From positions 88,234-152,233 of the forward strand of contig NZ_AXDW01000015.1 in assembly GCF_000474945.1 (NCBI RefSeq): a DNA stretch of 64,000 bases, in the 5' to 3' direction. The position numbers and the translations under genes are program-made. The stretch comes from Solimonas soli DSM 21787. GTDB lineage: Bacteria > Pseudomonadota > Gammaproteobacteria > Nevskiales > Nevskiaceae. This document shows, piece after piece, positions 8,420-16,389 of this stretch; the stretch's first letter is position 1, and each line of letters opens with the position of its first letter. A model generated the notes under the pieces. The model ran no database searches. It was given only the letters and a program-made list of their open reading frames with translations, and was not told where the DNA came from.

Positions 8420-9556
8420 CTAGAACTCGACGACCTGCCGCACCGCTTCGCCGCGCGCCAGGCGGTCGAAGCCGGCGTTGAGCTCATCGAGCGTCAGACG
8501 ATGCGTCAGCAGGCGCTCGACCGGCAGGCGGCCGGCGCGGTGCAGGGCAACGAAGCGCGGCAGATCGCGCGCCGGCAGCGCCGAGCCCATGTACGAACCT
8601 TTGACGGTGCGCTCCTCGGCGACGAGGCTGACCGCCGGCACGCGGAACTCCTTCTGCGGATGCGGCAGACCGGCGGTGATCGTCGTGCCACCGCGCCGCG
8701 TCGCCGCGTAGGCGGCGGCGAGCGCGAGCTCGGAGCCGGCGGTCTCGATCGCGTACTGCGCGCCGCCGTGCGTGAGCGCGCGAATCTGCGCCACGGCATC
8801 GGCAGCCGTGGCGAGCACGGTGTGCGTGGCGCCGAGGCGCGCCGCGACTTCGAGCTTGGCCGGCAGCACGTCGACGGCGACGATCGGCTGCGCGCCGGCG
8901 GCGACGGCGCCGAGCAGCGCGGCGAGGCCGACGCCGCCGAGGCCGAAGATGGCGACGCTGTCGCCCGGCGCGACGCGCGCGGTGTTGACGACGGCGCCGA
9001 CGCCGGTCATCACCGCACAGCCGAACAGCGCGGCGATCGACCAGTCGAGGCGCGGCGCGTCGCCGCCGGCGATGCGCACCGCCGAACGCGCCGAGACCAC
9101 CGTCGCATCGGCGAAGGCGGAGACGCCGAGATGGTGATGCAAGGCGGCGTCGCCCTCGTGCCAGCGCCGTGCGCCGGACAGCAGCGTGCCGGCGGTATTG
9201 GCGCGCGCGCCCGGCTCGCACAGCGCGGCGCGGCCTTCGGCGCAGTACGCGCAGTGGCCGCAGACCGGCACGAAGGAGAACACGACCTGGTCGCCGGTCG
9301 CGAAATCATCGACGTCGGCGCCGAGACCGATGACTTCGCCGGCCGCCTCGTGGCCGAGCACCATCGGCATCAGGCGCGGCCGCGAGCCGTCGATGACGGA
9401 CAGATCGGAGTGGCACAGCCCGGCGGCGCGCACGCGCACCAGCAGTTCGCCGGGGCCGGGTGCATCGAGCTCGATGGTTTCGATCGCCAGCGGGCGCGAG
9501 ACGGCATACGGCGCCGGCCGTCCCATCTCGCGCAGCACCGCCGCGCGGACCTTCAC
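8420..9556 (-). CDS. Zinc-dependent alcohol dehydrogenase
   Basis: 378 residues of the medium-chain dehydrogenase family. It shows the catalytic-zinc motif GHEAAGEV, a four-cysteine structural zinc loop CGHCAYCAEGRAALC, and the Rossmann motif GLGGVGLAALLGA. The acidic residue after the second strand (VAVD) favours NAD over NADP. It likely oxidises a primary or allylic alcohol to the aldehyde. The GTG at 9556 overlaps the thioesterase stop (GTGA), so the two form an operon; together with the divergent AlkK-like ligase the genes suggest alcohol and fatty-acid degradation. Confidence 0.85.
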   Translation of the reverse strand: MKVRAAVLREMGRPAPYAVSRPLAIETIELDAPGPGELLVRVRAAGLCHSDLSVIDGSRPRLMPMVLGHEAAGEVIGLGADVDDFATGDQVVFSFVPVCGHCAYCAEGRAALCEPGARANTAGTLLSGARRWHEGDAALHHHLGVSAFADATVVSARSAVRIAGGDAPRLDWSIAALFGCAVMTGVGAVVNTARVAPGDSVAIFGLGGVGLAALLGAVAAGAQPIVAVDVLPAKLEVAARLGATHTVLATAADAVAQIRALTHGGAQYAIETAGSELALAAAYAATRRGGTTITAGLPHPQKEFRVPAVSLVAEERTVKGSYMGSALPARDLPRFVALHRAGRLPVERLLTHRLTLDELNAGFDRLARGEAVRQVVEF

Positions 9557-10026
9557 GCGTGCGCGCCGTAGGCGGTGACCAGGCGTTCGAGCGCTTCGCG
9601 CAGCTGGCCGCCGGGCGGCGAGGGGCGGCGCGTCACGCGATCGACGAAGACGTGCACGAACCAGCCTTCGGCGGCCGGCGTCTTGCGTCCTTCGCGGAAC
9701 AGGCCGATCTCGTAGCGCACGCTGGAGGCGCCGAGGTGGGCGACGCGCAGGCCGGCGTCGATCGCGTCCGGAAAGACCAGCGAATCGTAGTAGCGGCAGC
9801 TCGATTCGGCGCACAGGCCCATCAGCTTGCCGCGATGGATGTCGAGGCCGCCGGCGGTGATCAGATAGTGGTTGATGACGGTGTCGAAGTAGCTGTAGTA
9901 CTCGACGTTATTGACGTGGCCGTAGACGTCATTGTCCTTCCAGCGCGTGGTGATGCGCTCGAAATGCGGGTAGGCGGCGCGCGGCGCGCTGCCGTCCGGA
10001 TTGTTGCGGGGCGTCGGGGTGCTCAA
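9553..10026 (-). CDS. Hotdog-fold acyl-CoA thioesterase (4HBT family)
   Basis: About 157 residues with RWKDNDVYGHVNNVEYYSYF, the Asp-containing active-site segment of the 4-hydroxybenzoyl-CoA thioesterase/YbgC type, followed by the long helix and the SCRYYDSLVFPD strand. It hydrolyses an acyl-CoA thioester, chain length unknown. A TTG at 10026 has GAGGAG at a 6-nt spacing and is preferred; a GTG at 10047 would add seven residues. It is the first gene of a unit with the downstream alcohol dehydrogenase and diverges from the acyl-CoA ligase. Confidence 0.85.
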   Translation of the reverse strand: MSTPTPRNNPDGSAPRAAYPHFERITTRWKDNDVYGHVNNVEYYSYFDTVINHYLITAGGLDIHRGKLMGLCAESSCRYYDSLVFPDAIDAGLRVAHLGASSVRYEIGLFREGRKTPAAEGWFVHVFVDRVTRRPSPPGGQLREALERLVTAYGAHA

Positions 10027-10153
10027 ACGTTTCTCCTCGACCGGCACGGGCGGAACGCCGACAGTTTAGCGGGCCTCTCGCCCCTGCGGACGATTTGCGG
10101 CATGGTTGGCCTGCCGACAATCGGGCGAAGACCAGCGGCGGGAGAACGTGGCG

Positions 10154-11809
10154 ATGCAGTCTCGGAAACAAGGGCCGATTCTCGGCCAGATGATGGAGCG
10201 GCCGCTCCTGCTGTCCTCGCTGCTGCGCCACGCCGAGCGCTATCACGCCGATACCGAGATCGTCTCGCGCACGCTCGAAGGCGGCCTCCATCGCTACGGC
10301 TACGCCGCGGCGGCGAGCCGCGCGCGCCGCCTGGCGAAGGCGCTGGAGCGGCTGGGCCTGCAGCGCGGCGAGCGCGCCGCGACGCTGGCCTGGAACGGCT
10401 ATCGCCACTTCGAGCTGTACTACGCGATCTCCGGCGGCGGCGCCGTGCTGCATACCGTCAATCCGCGCCTGTTCCCCGAGCAGATCGCCTGGATCATCAA
10501 CGACGCCGAAGACCAGCTGCTGTTCTTCGATCTCAGCTTCGCCAAGCTCATCGAGCAGCTCGCGCCGCGCTGCACGACGGTCCGCCACTGGGTCGCGCTG
10601 TGCGATGCCGCGCACCGCCCGGACATCGCCGTGCCCGGCCTGCTCTGCTACGAGGACCTGCTCGCCGCCGAACACGACGACTACGAGTGGCCGGAGTTCG
10701 ACGAGCGCTGCGCCAGTGCGCTGTGCTACACCTCCGGCACCACCGGCAATCCGAAGGGCGTGCTCTACTCGCATCGTTCGATGCTGCTGCACGGCTACGC
10801 GAGCTGCCTGCCGGACGTGTTCGGCTTCTCGGCGCGCGACTGCATCCTGCCGGTCGTGCCGATGTTCCACGTCAACGCCTGGACGATTCCCTATGCCGCG
10901 CCGATGGTCGGCGCCAAGCTGGTGCTGCCGGGCGCCGCGCTCGATGGCCCGAGTCTCTGCGCGCTGTTCGAGGACGAGGGCGTGACGTTCACCGGCGGCG
11001 TGCCGACCGTCTGGCAGGGCGTGCTGCAGCAGCTGCGGCAAACCGGGCGCCGGCCGCGCACCCTGCGGCGCGGCGTGATCGGCGGCTCGGCGGCGCCGCC
11101 GGCGCTGGTGGAAACGCTGGCGCGCGACTACGGCATCGAGCTCGATCATGCCTGGGGCATGACGGAAATCTCGCCGCTCGGCACCTACAACAAGCCGAAG
11201 GCCAAGCACGCCGCGCTCGATGCCGCCGCGCGGCGCGCGCTCGCCGCCAAGCAGGGCCGGCCGCCGTACGGCGTCGAGATGAAGATCGTCGACGGCGAAG
11301 GCCGCACGCTGCCGAACGACGGCGTCGCGGTCGGCGAGCTGCTGGTGCGCGGCCCCTGGGTCGTCGGCCAGTACTTCAACACCGACGCGCCGACCCTGCG
11401 CGACGGCTGGTTTCCGACCGGCGACGTCGGCAGCATCGACGCCGACGGCTATCTGTGCATCACCGATCGCGCCAAGGACGTGATCAAGTCCGGCGGCGAG
11501 TGGATCGGCTCGATCGAGCTGGAGAATCTGGCCTGCGCGCACCCGGCCGTGGCGCAGGCGGCGGTGATCGGCGTGGCGCACCGGAAATGGGACGAGCGGC
11601 CCTTGCTGATCGTCGTGCCGAAGGCGGGCGAGCGGCCGACGCGCGAGGAACTGCTCGGCTGGTACCAGGGCAAGATCGCCAAATGGTGGACGCCGGACGA
11701 CGTCGTGTTCGTCGAGCAGCTGCCGCTGACCGCGACCGGCAAGATCTCCAAGCTGCAGCTGCGCGAGCAGTTCCGCGAACACCGCCTGCCGGACGGCGAG
11801 TCCGGCTAG
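10154..11809 (+). CDS. Medium/long-chain fatty acyl-CoA ligase, AlkK-like
   Basis: 551 residues of the AMP-forming acyl-CoA synthetase family. The P-loop region YTSGTTGNPKGVLYSHRS, the HAWGMTEISP motif, GWFPTGDVG, and the C-terminal DRAKDVIKSGGEWIGSIELE are all intact, and the catalytic Lys is in the final TGKISK. The start, ILGQMMERPLLLSSLLRHA, and overall length closely follow AlkK from Pseudomonas alkane plasmids, so medium-chain to long-chain fatty acids are the likely substrates. The ATG at 10154 has GGGAG 9-10 nt upstream. Its neighbours (thioesterase and alcohol dehydrogenase on the other strand) suggest a role in alkanol or fatty acid use. Confidence 0.9.
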   Translation: MQSRKQGPILGQMMERPLLLSSLLRHAERYHADTEIVSRTLEGGLHRYGYAAAASRARRLAKALERLGLQRGERAATLAWNGYRHFELYYAISGGGAVLHTVNPRLFPEQIAWIINDAEDQLLFFDLSFAKLIEQLAPRCTTVRHWVALCDAAHRPDIAVPGLLCYEDLLAAEHDDYEWPEFDERCASALCYTSGTTGNPKGVLYSHRSMLLHGYASCLPDVFGFSARDCILPVVPMFHVNAWTIPYAAPMVGAKLVLPGAALDGPSLCALFEDEGVTFTGGVPTVWQGVLQQLRQTGRRPRTLRRGVIGGSAAPPALVETLARDYGIELDHAWGMTEISPLGTYNKPKAKHAALDAAARRALAAKQGRPPYGVEMKIVDGEGRTLPNDGVAVGELLVRGPWVVGQYFNTDAPTLRDGWFPTGDVGSIDADGYLCITDRAKDVIKSGGEWIGSIELENLACAHPAVAQAAVIGVAHRKWDERPLLIVVPKAGERPTREELLGWYQGKIAKWWTPDDVVFVEQLPLTATGKISKLQLREQFREHRLPDGESG

Positions 11810-11906
11810 GGCCTGTCGACGCGCTGGGTCATCCCTACCATCGTCCGTGCATTGCCCGCGTGCTAGCGTGCGCCGGCCGCAAGGGCGACTCCGAGGACAT
11901 CCGCTG

Positions 11907-13433
11907 ATGACGCACCTGGATCGCAACGCCGCGCGGGCGGCGCTTTTTTCGTTGACCATGCTGCTGACGGCTTGTGGCGGCAGCAGCGGCGACGGCGCCG
12001 GCGGCGCGCCGGCGAGCGGGCCGGTCGGCAGCGCCGACGCCGAAAGCTGGCAGGCGGCGCAGGGCTACATGGACGTCATCGCGCATTCGTCCGCCTTCGA
12101 CGAATGCCTGACCCGCAATCCGGCCGCCGAGCCGTGGAAATGCCTGCGCGGACCGCGTTCCGGCTCGGCGCTCGGGCACGCCGTCGCCGAGTGGATGCGC
12201 TCGCGCCTCGCCGCGATCGACGGTCTGACCGGCGTGCGCACGCAGCGCTTCTCGATTCCCGGCTTCGCGCCGCGCGCCTACGATCTCACCGTCGATGCCG
12301 ACGACGGCGCGACGCCGATCGCCGCCTTTCCCTGGTACTACCGCGGCACGACGCCGGCGGCCGGCGTGGCGGGGCCCATCGTTGATCTCGGCAAGGGCGG
12401 CACGCTCGCGCAGCTGCTGGCCGGTGACCTCAGCGGCAAGGTCGCGTATCTGGAAATCTCGCTGGCGCTGAACGCCGAATCCGGCAAGGCCGACGGTCTG
12501 CTGCAGCAGATCGAGGACAAGGGCGCGCTCGCCGCGATCGTCGCCACCGATGCGCCGGCCAACGAGATCGCCGCGCAGAACTTCGACGTCGGCACCGGCC
12601 GGCGCGCGCTGCCGACACTCATCGTCGGCAAGCAGGACGGCGCGCGCATCGCGGCGCTGGCCGGGCACGACGCGCACGTGACGATCGAGGCGTCGATCGC
12701 CGACCAGAGCAGCGACAACGTCATCGCCCGCCTGCCCGGCGCCGATCCCTCGCACATCATCGTCGTCGGCACGCCGATCAACGCCTGGCTGACGGCGAGC
12801 GGCGAGCGCGCGCCGGGCGTCGGCATCCTGATCTATCTCGCGCGCTACTTCGCCGAGCAGGCCCGCAAGAACGGCCCGCTGCCGTACACGATCGACTTCG
12901 TGGCGACCGGCGGCCACGAGCTCTACGCGGCCGGCGTCGACCGCTATCTCTCCTGCCTCGCGCCGGAATCGATCATGGCCTATGTGCACCTCGGCTCGGG
13001 CCTGGTCTACGCCGGCTATGCCAACGGCCTCGACGGCGAGCCGAAGGCGACCGGCGGCCTGTCGCAGGCGCGCACGCTGGCCGTCTCCGAGAACACGGTG
13101 CTGCGCGGCGTCAGCGATCCGGCATTCTCCGCTCCGGCGCTGCAGCCGTACTTCAGCTTTCCGCCGTCGCTGTTCATTCCCGGCGAAAACCGCGCGCCAT
13201 ACGCCAAGGGCATTCCGACCGTCGGCATGAACGGCACCAATGCCTATTTCCACACCGCCGCCGACGATGCAACGCAGATCGTGCGCGCCGCGCTCGGGCC
13301 GATGGCCGAAGCCTTCCGCGACTCCGTCGCCGGCCTGCTGCAGACCGATGCCATGGCGCTCGCCCGCGCCAACGCGCTGGCCGCCGCGCTCGGCGCGGGC
13401 GGCGACGCGCCGTTCTGGGAATGCGCGGATTGA
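11907..13433 (+). CDS. Lipoprotein related to M28 peptidases with a PA domain, metal ligands apparently lost
   Basis: 508 residues. The N-terminus ends in LTACGG, a lipobox, so it should be a lipoprotein. Residues about 140-270 resemble a protease-associated insert, and the flanking regions resemble the M28 aminopeptidase fold (ARYFAEQA, PYTIDFVATGGHELYAAG). At the place where M28 enzymes carry the metal-binding HxD the sequence reads VGTPINAW, and the usual EE pair is HE, so key zinc ligands are replaced. It may be a non-catalytic binding protein or use another chemistry. GAGG lies about 10 nt before the ATG at 11907. It follows the ligase gene after about 100 bp and is probably separately transcribed. 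Confidence 0.6.
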   Translation: MTHLDRNAARAALFSLTMLLTACGGSSGDGAGGAPASGPVGSADAESWQAAQGYMDVIAHSSAFDECLTRNPAAEPWKCLRGPRSGSALGHAVAEWMRSRLAAIDGLTGVRTQRFSIPGFAPRAYDLTVDADDGATPIAAFPWYYRGTTPAAGVAGPIVDLGKGGTLAQLLAGDLSGKVAYLEISLALNAESGKADGLLQQIEDKGALAAIVATDAPANEIAAQNFDVGTGRRALPTLIVGKQDGARIAALAGHDAHVTIEASIADQSSDNVIARLPGADPSHIIVVGTPINAWLTASGERAPGVGILIYLARYFAEQARKNGPLPYTIDFVATGGHELYAAGVDRYLSCLAPESIMAYVHLGSGLVYAGYANGLDGEPKATGGLSQARTLAVSENTVLRGVSDPAFSAPALQPYFSFPPSLFIPGENRAPYAKGIPTVGMNGTNAYFHTAADDATQIVRAALGPMAEAFRDSVAGLLQTDAMALARANALAAALGAGGDAPFWECAD

Positions 13434-13532
13434 AGTCGTGAGCACGGGCCGCGGATGAAAGATTTTTCATGCGCGGCCCGCGGCGGCGAAATTCATCGGT
13501 GATTCACGCCGCGCGCTCTAAACAAGAGCGCG

Positions 13533-14339
13533 ATGGCTCCGACCTTCTTTCAGCACCGGCTTGCCGATCCGCAATGGCTGCGGCTCGCGGCAACGGCGCT
13601 GGCCCTCGGCATCCTCCTGGCCGGCGAGGCGCCGTGGCCGCGCCGCGCCGCGCGGCGCCGGCAACGCTGGGCCGCCAACATCGCGCTGCTGATGTTTTCC
13701 GCCCTGCTTCTCGCATTGCTGCCGGTGGCGTCGCTCGGCGTTGCGGCCTGGGCGCAGGCGCACGGGCTCGGCCTGCTGAGCGCGTGGCGACCGCCGCGCG
13801 GCGCCGAGATCGCGCTGAGCGTGGTCGCGCTCGATCTGGCGATGTACTGGAACCATCGCCTGATGCACGGACCCGACTGGCTGTGGCGTCTGCATCGCGT
13901 GCATCACAGCGACGTCGAGTTCGACGCGACCACCGCCCTGCGCTTCCATCCGTTCGAACTGCTCGCGGCGCTGCTGTGGAAGTGGGCGGCGATCGTGCTG
14001 CTCGGCGCGTCGCCGCTCGCCGTGCTCGTCTACGAGAGCATCGCCGGCGTCTACGCGCTGTTCGTGCACGCCAACCTGCATCTGCCGGCCCGCCTCGATC
14101 GCGCACTGCGTCCGCTGTTCGTCACGCCGGATCTGCACCGCGTGCATCACTCGACCGCCTTCGACGAGGGCAACTGCAACTTCGGCACCATCTTCTCGTG
14201 CTGGGACCGCTGCTTCCGCAGCCATCGCGCGCAGCCGCGGCAGCCACACGCGGCGATGCCGATCGGCCTCGATCATTTCCGCGACGCCGAGGCGCAGCGC
14301 CTGCGCGCGATGCTGGTGCAGCCGTGGCGCGCGCCGTGA
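13533..14339 (+). CDS. Sterol desaturase/fatty acid hydroxylase family protein
   Basis: 268 residues with four hydrophobic stretches and the diiron histidine boxes of the family: HRLMH, HRVHHSD, HANLH and HRVHHS. These bind two irons for O2-dependent hydroxylation or desaturation of a membrane lipid. The substrate is unknown; bacterial homologues act on fatty acyl chains, carotenoids or hopanoid-like lipids. The spacer 13434-13532 before it contains only a short inverted repeat (ATGAAA-N4-TTTCAT near 13455). The gene converges with the DsbA-family isomerase at 14345. Confidence 0.85.
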   Translation: MAPTFFQHRLADPQWLRLAATALALGILLAGEAPWPRRAARRRQRWAANIALLMFSALLLALLPVASLGVAAWAQAHGLGLLSAWRPPRGAEIALSVVALDLAMYWNHRLMHGPDWLWRLHRVHHSDVEFDATTALRFHPFELLAALLWKWAAIVLLGASPLAVLVYESIAGVYALFVHANLHLPARLDRALRPLFVTPDLHRVHHSTAFDEGNCNFGTIFSCWDRCFRSHRAQPRQPHAAMPIGLDHFRDAEAQRLRAMLVQPWRAP

Positions 14340-14344
14340 GCGCT

Positions 14345-14953
14345 TCAGCGCGGTCGCAGGGCCCAGGCCAGCGCGTCGTCGAGGCGGTCGTTGCCCCAGA
14401 ACAATTCCTTGCCGACCACGAAGCTCGGCGCGCCGAAGATGCCGCGCTGCTGCGCGGCGAGTGAATTGTCGCGCAGCTTCGGCTTCTCGGCGGCACTGAG
14501 CGCGTGCGCGATCGCGGCATCGGCGTCGACGCCGACGTCGGCGAGGCAGTCGCGGATCACCGCGTCATCGCCGATGTTGCGGTCATCGGCGAAATTGGCG
14601 CGGTAGACGCCGCGCACGAAGGACGGCAGCCAGGGCGCCTCGGCGTGGCTGCAGGCGATGCGCGCCGCCGTCACGCTGGTGCGCGGGAACGACGAAGGCC
14701 TGCGCCAGGCGATGTGGTGCTTGGCGCAGAGGCGTTCGACGTCGCGCCACATGTAGCGGCCCTTCTGTTCGTGCACGAGGAACGGCGAGCTCGCGTAGCC
14801 CTGCGCCTGGAAGATCGGGCCGAGCAGGAACGGCTTCCACAAGAGCTCCGCGCCGGCGGCGTCGGCGGCCGTTTCGATGCGCATCGCCGCCGGATACGAA
14901 TAGGTGCTGGCGAACTCGAACCAGAACTCGACGATCGGTCCCTTCGTGTTCAT
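14345..14953 (-). CDS. 2-hydroxychromene-2-carboxylate isomerase/DsbA-family protein
   Basis: 202 residues of the kappa-class GST/DsbA superfamily. The active-site strand reads EFWFEFASTYSYPAA, with Ser-Thr-Tyr where HCCA isomerases carry a Ser, not the CxxC of thiol oxidases; the C-terminal IFGAPSFVVGKELFWGND is the cis-Pro and WG(N/Q)DR signature of this family. It probably uses glutathione in isomerisation or transfer reactions. It overlaps the mutarotase stop by 4 bp (ATGA), so the two are co-translated. Confidence 0.85.
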   Translation of the reverse strand: MNTKGPIVEFWFEFASTYSYPAAMRIETAADAAGAELLWKPFLLGPIFQAQGYASSPFLVHEQKGRYMWRDVERLCAKHHIAWRRPSSFPRTSVTAARIACSHAEAPWLPSFVRGVYRANFADDRNIGDDAVIRDCLADVGVDADAAIAHALSAAEKPKLRDNSLAAQQRGIFGAPSFVVGKELFWGNDRLDDALAWALRPR

Positions 14954-15795
14954 GCGGCCACCAGGCGCTGCGCGGCGCGCCAGCGCGCGCCCGGTGCGAG
15001 ACGCACGGGCGTGGCGATCGTCGCCGCCTCCAGGCAGAGCATCTGCCGCCAGCCGCCCGGGTCGAGATCGGCGAGCGCCGCCGCCTTGGCCTCGCCCGGA
15101 TTCCAGACGACGAGATCGGGAAAGTTGCGGCTCTGCACGACGAGGCGCGTATCGCCGTCGCGCAGCTCGATCTGCGGCGGCGCGTGGCAATAGATGCGGT
15201 CGACTTCGCCTTCGATCGGCAGAGCCTCGGCCGTCTCGAGATGCCGCGCCGGTGTGCCCGGCGGCTCGCCGGCGGCGGAATCGCGGTAGCGCACGCCCTG
15301 CAGGCCGACGACGCGCGCGGCGGCGATATCGGATACGCGCAGATAGGTATGCAGTGCGGCGCTGAAGTGGCAGACCTCGGCGCCGAGATTGACCACGGAC
15401 AGCTCGATGTCCAGCGCGTCGCCGCCGACTTCGATGTTCAGCTCGGCCTGGAAGTCATGCGGCCAGATCGCGCGCGTCGCCGCGTCGTCGCGCAGCGTGT
15501 AGGCGGCATAGGCGCGGCCGTCGTCGCGCAAGCCGTGGCCGGCGCCGATCCAGGGACGCGAGCGCGCGAAGCCGTGCTTGGGCAGCGGGCCCTCGGCGGC
15601 GAACTGCGGGAAGATCACCGGCACGCCGCCGCGGATCGCCGCGCCGCCGTCGATCCGCGAGCGGCGGCTGAGATAGAGGCGCTCGCCGCCGCGTGCCGGC
15701 TGCCAGGCGCAGACGTGCGCGCCATGTGTACAGATCTCGACGCAGGCGCCGTCGCTGGCGCGCAGCGTTTCGGTGGGAAAGGCGAGGGGGCTCAT
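14950..15795 (-). CDS. D-hexose-6-phosphate mutarotase (YeaD type)
   Basis: 281 residues of the aldose-1-epimerase superfamily. GGVPVIFPQF, KHGFARSRPW, the HTYLRVSD segment with the catalytic His and LCLEAA near the end with the catalytic Glu are all present. It interconverts alpha and beta glucose-6-phosphate or related sugars in the cytosol. It is the second gene of a leftward group DUF488 - mutarotase - isomerase with short or negative spacing. Confidence 0.85.
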   Translation of the reverse strand: MSPLAFPTETLRASDGACVEICTHGAHVCAWQPARGGERLYLSRRSRIDGGAAIRGGVPVIFPQFAAEGPLPKHGFARSRPWIGAGHGLRDDGRAYAAYTLRDDAATRAIWPHDFQAELNIEVGGDALDIELSVVNLGAEVCHFSAALHTYLRVSDIAAARVVGLQGVRYRDSAAGEPPGTPARHLETAEALPIEGEVDRIYCHAPPQIELRDGDTRLVVQSRNFPDLVVWNPGEAKAAALADLDPGGWRQMLCLEAATIATPVRLAPGARWRAAQRLVAA

Positions 15796-15808
15796 CGGTT
15801 ATCCGGGT

Positions 15809-16195
15809 TCAGGCGATGTCGGCGCCGCGCTCGGCGAGCAGCGCGCGCAGCACGCTGCGGTGGCAGCGCTGTTCGTTTTCGCAATAGCAGCCGACGGCGA
15901 CGTCGGTCTGCTGCGACAGCACGGCGAGCAGATCGAGCGTGTGCGCGGCGGCCGGCGCCGCCATCTCGCGCCGGTATGCCGTCGCGAACCGCCTCCAGTC
16001 GCGCGCGTCGTGCGCGGCCTGCGCCTGCTTGACCAGCTCGGCGCTCGGCGCCAGTTCCGGCAGCCAGACGTCGTACCAGTCCCGCCTGGCGAAATCGGCC
16101 TTGGCGACACCGCGCGGCGGCCGGCGCACGGTGCCGATGCGCGGCCCTTCGCGCGGGCCGCGCGGCGTGCCGAGGCGGACGATATGAACGCTCAT
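15809..16195 (-). CDS. DUF488 family protein
   Basis: 128 residues. The signature segments are IGTVRRPPRG near the start, DWYDVWLPELAPS in the middle, and GCYCENEQRCHRSVLRALL at the end, which carries the C-(x)n-C-H-R motif shared by DUF488 proteins. The function is unknown in the family; some members are linked to nucleic acid or stress functions. It is the first gene of the leftward trio; the 195 bp to the divergent acyl-CoA dehydrogenase hold both promoters. Confidence 0.8.
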   Translation of the reverse strand: MSVHIVRLGTPRGPREGPRIGTVRRPPRGVAKADFARRDWYDVWLPELAPSAELVKQAQAAHDARDWRRFATAYRREMAAPAAAHTLDLLAVLSQQTDVAVGCYCENEQRCHRSVLRALLAERGADIA

Positions 16196-16389
16196 CGCTG
16201 TCGCAGATCCGGCATGGGTGGAAACGCGAGCATGCCTTGCTTCGGCCCCGTGGCGCCAGCTGTCGCGCGGCGCCGGATCGGGGGATAAATCAGAGGCAAC
16301 ATTGCCTGTGGCGGCGGTCGCTCAGGCCAATGGCGCTGCCATGTTGCACCGCCACAATCCGCGCCACTCCTATTCGTCAGGGTTCCCCA

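Noticed and set aside
13452..13470. Inverted repeat ATGAAA-N4-TTTCAT before the hydroxylase gene
   Set aside because: Six-bp arms are too short to separate from chance, and no promoter element flanks it clearly.
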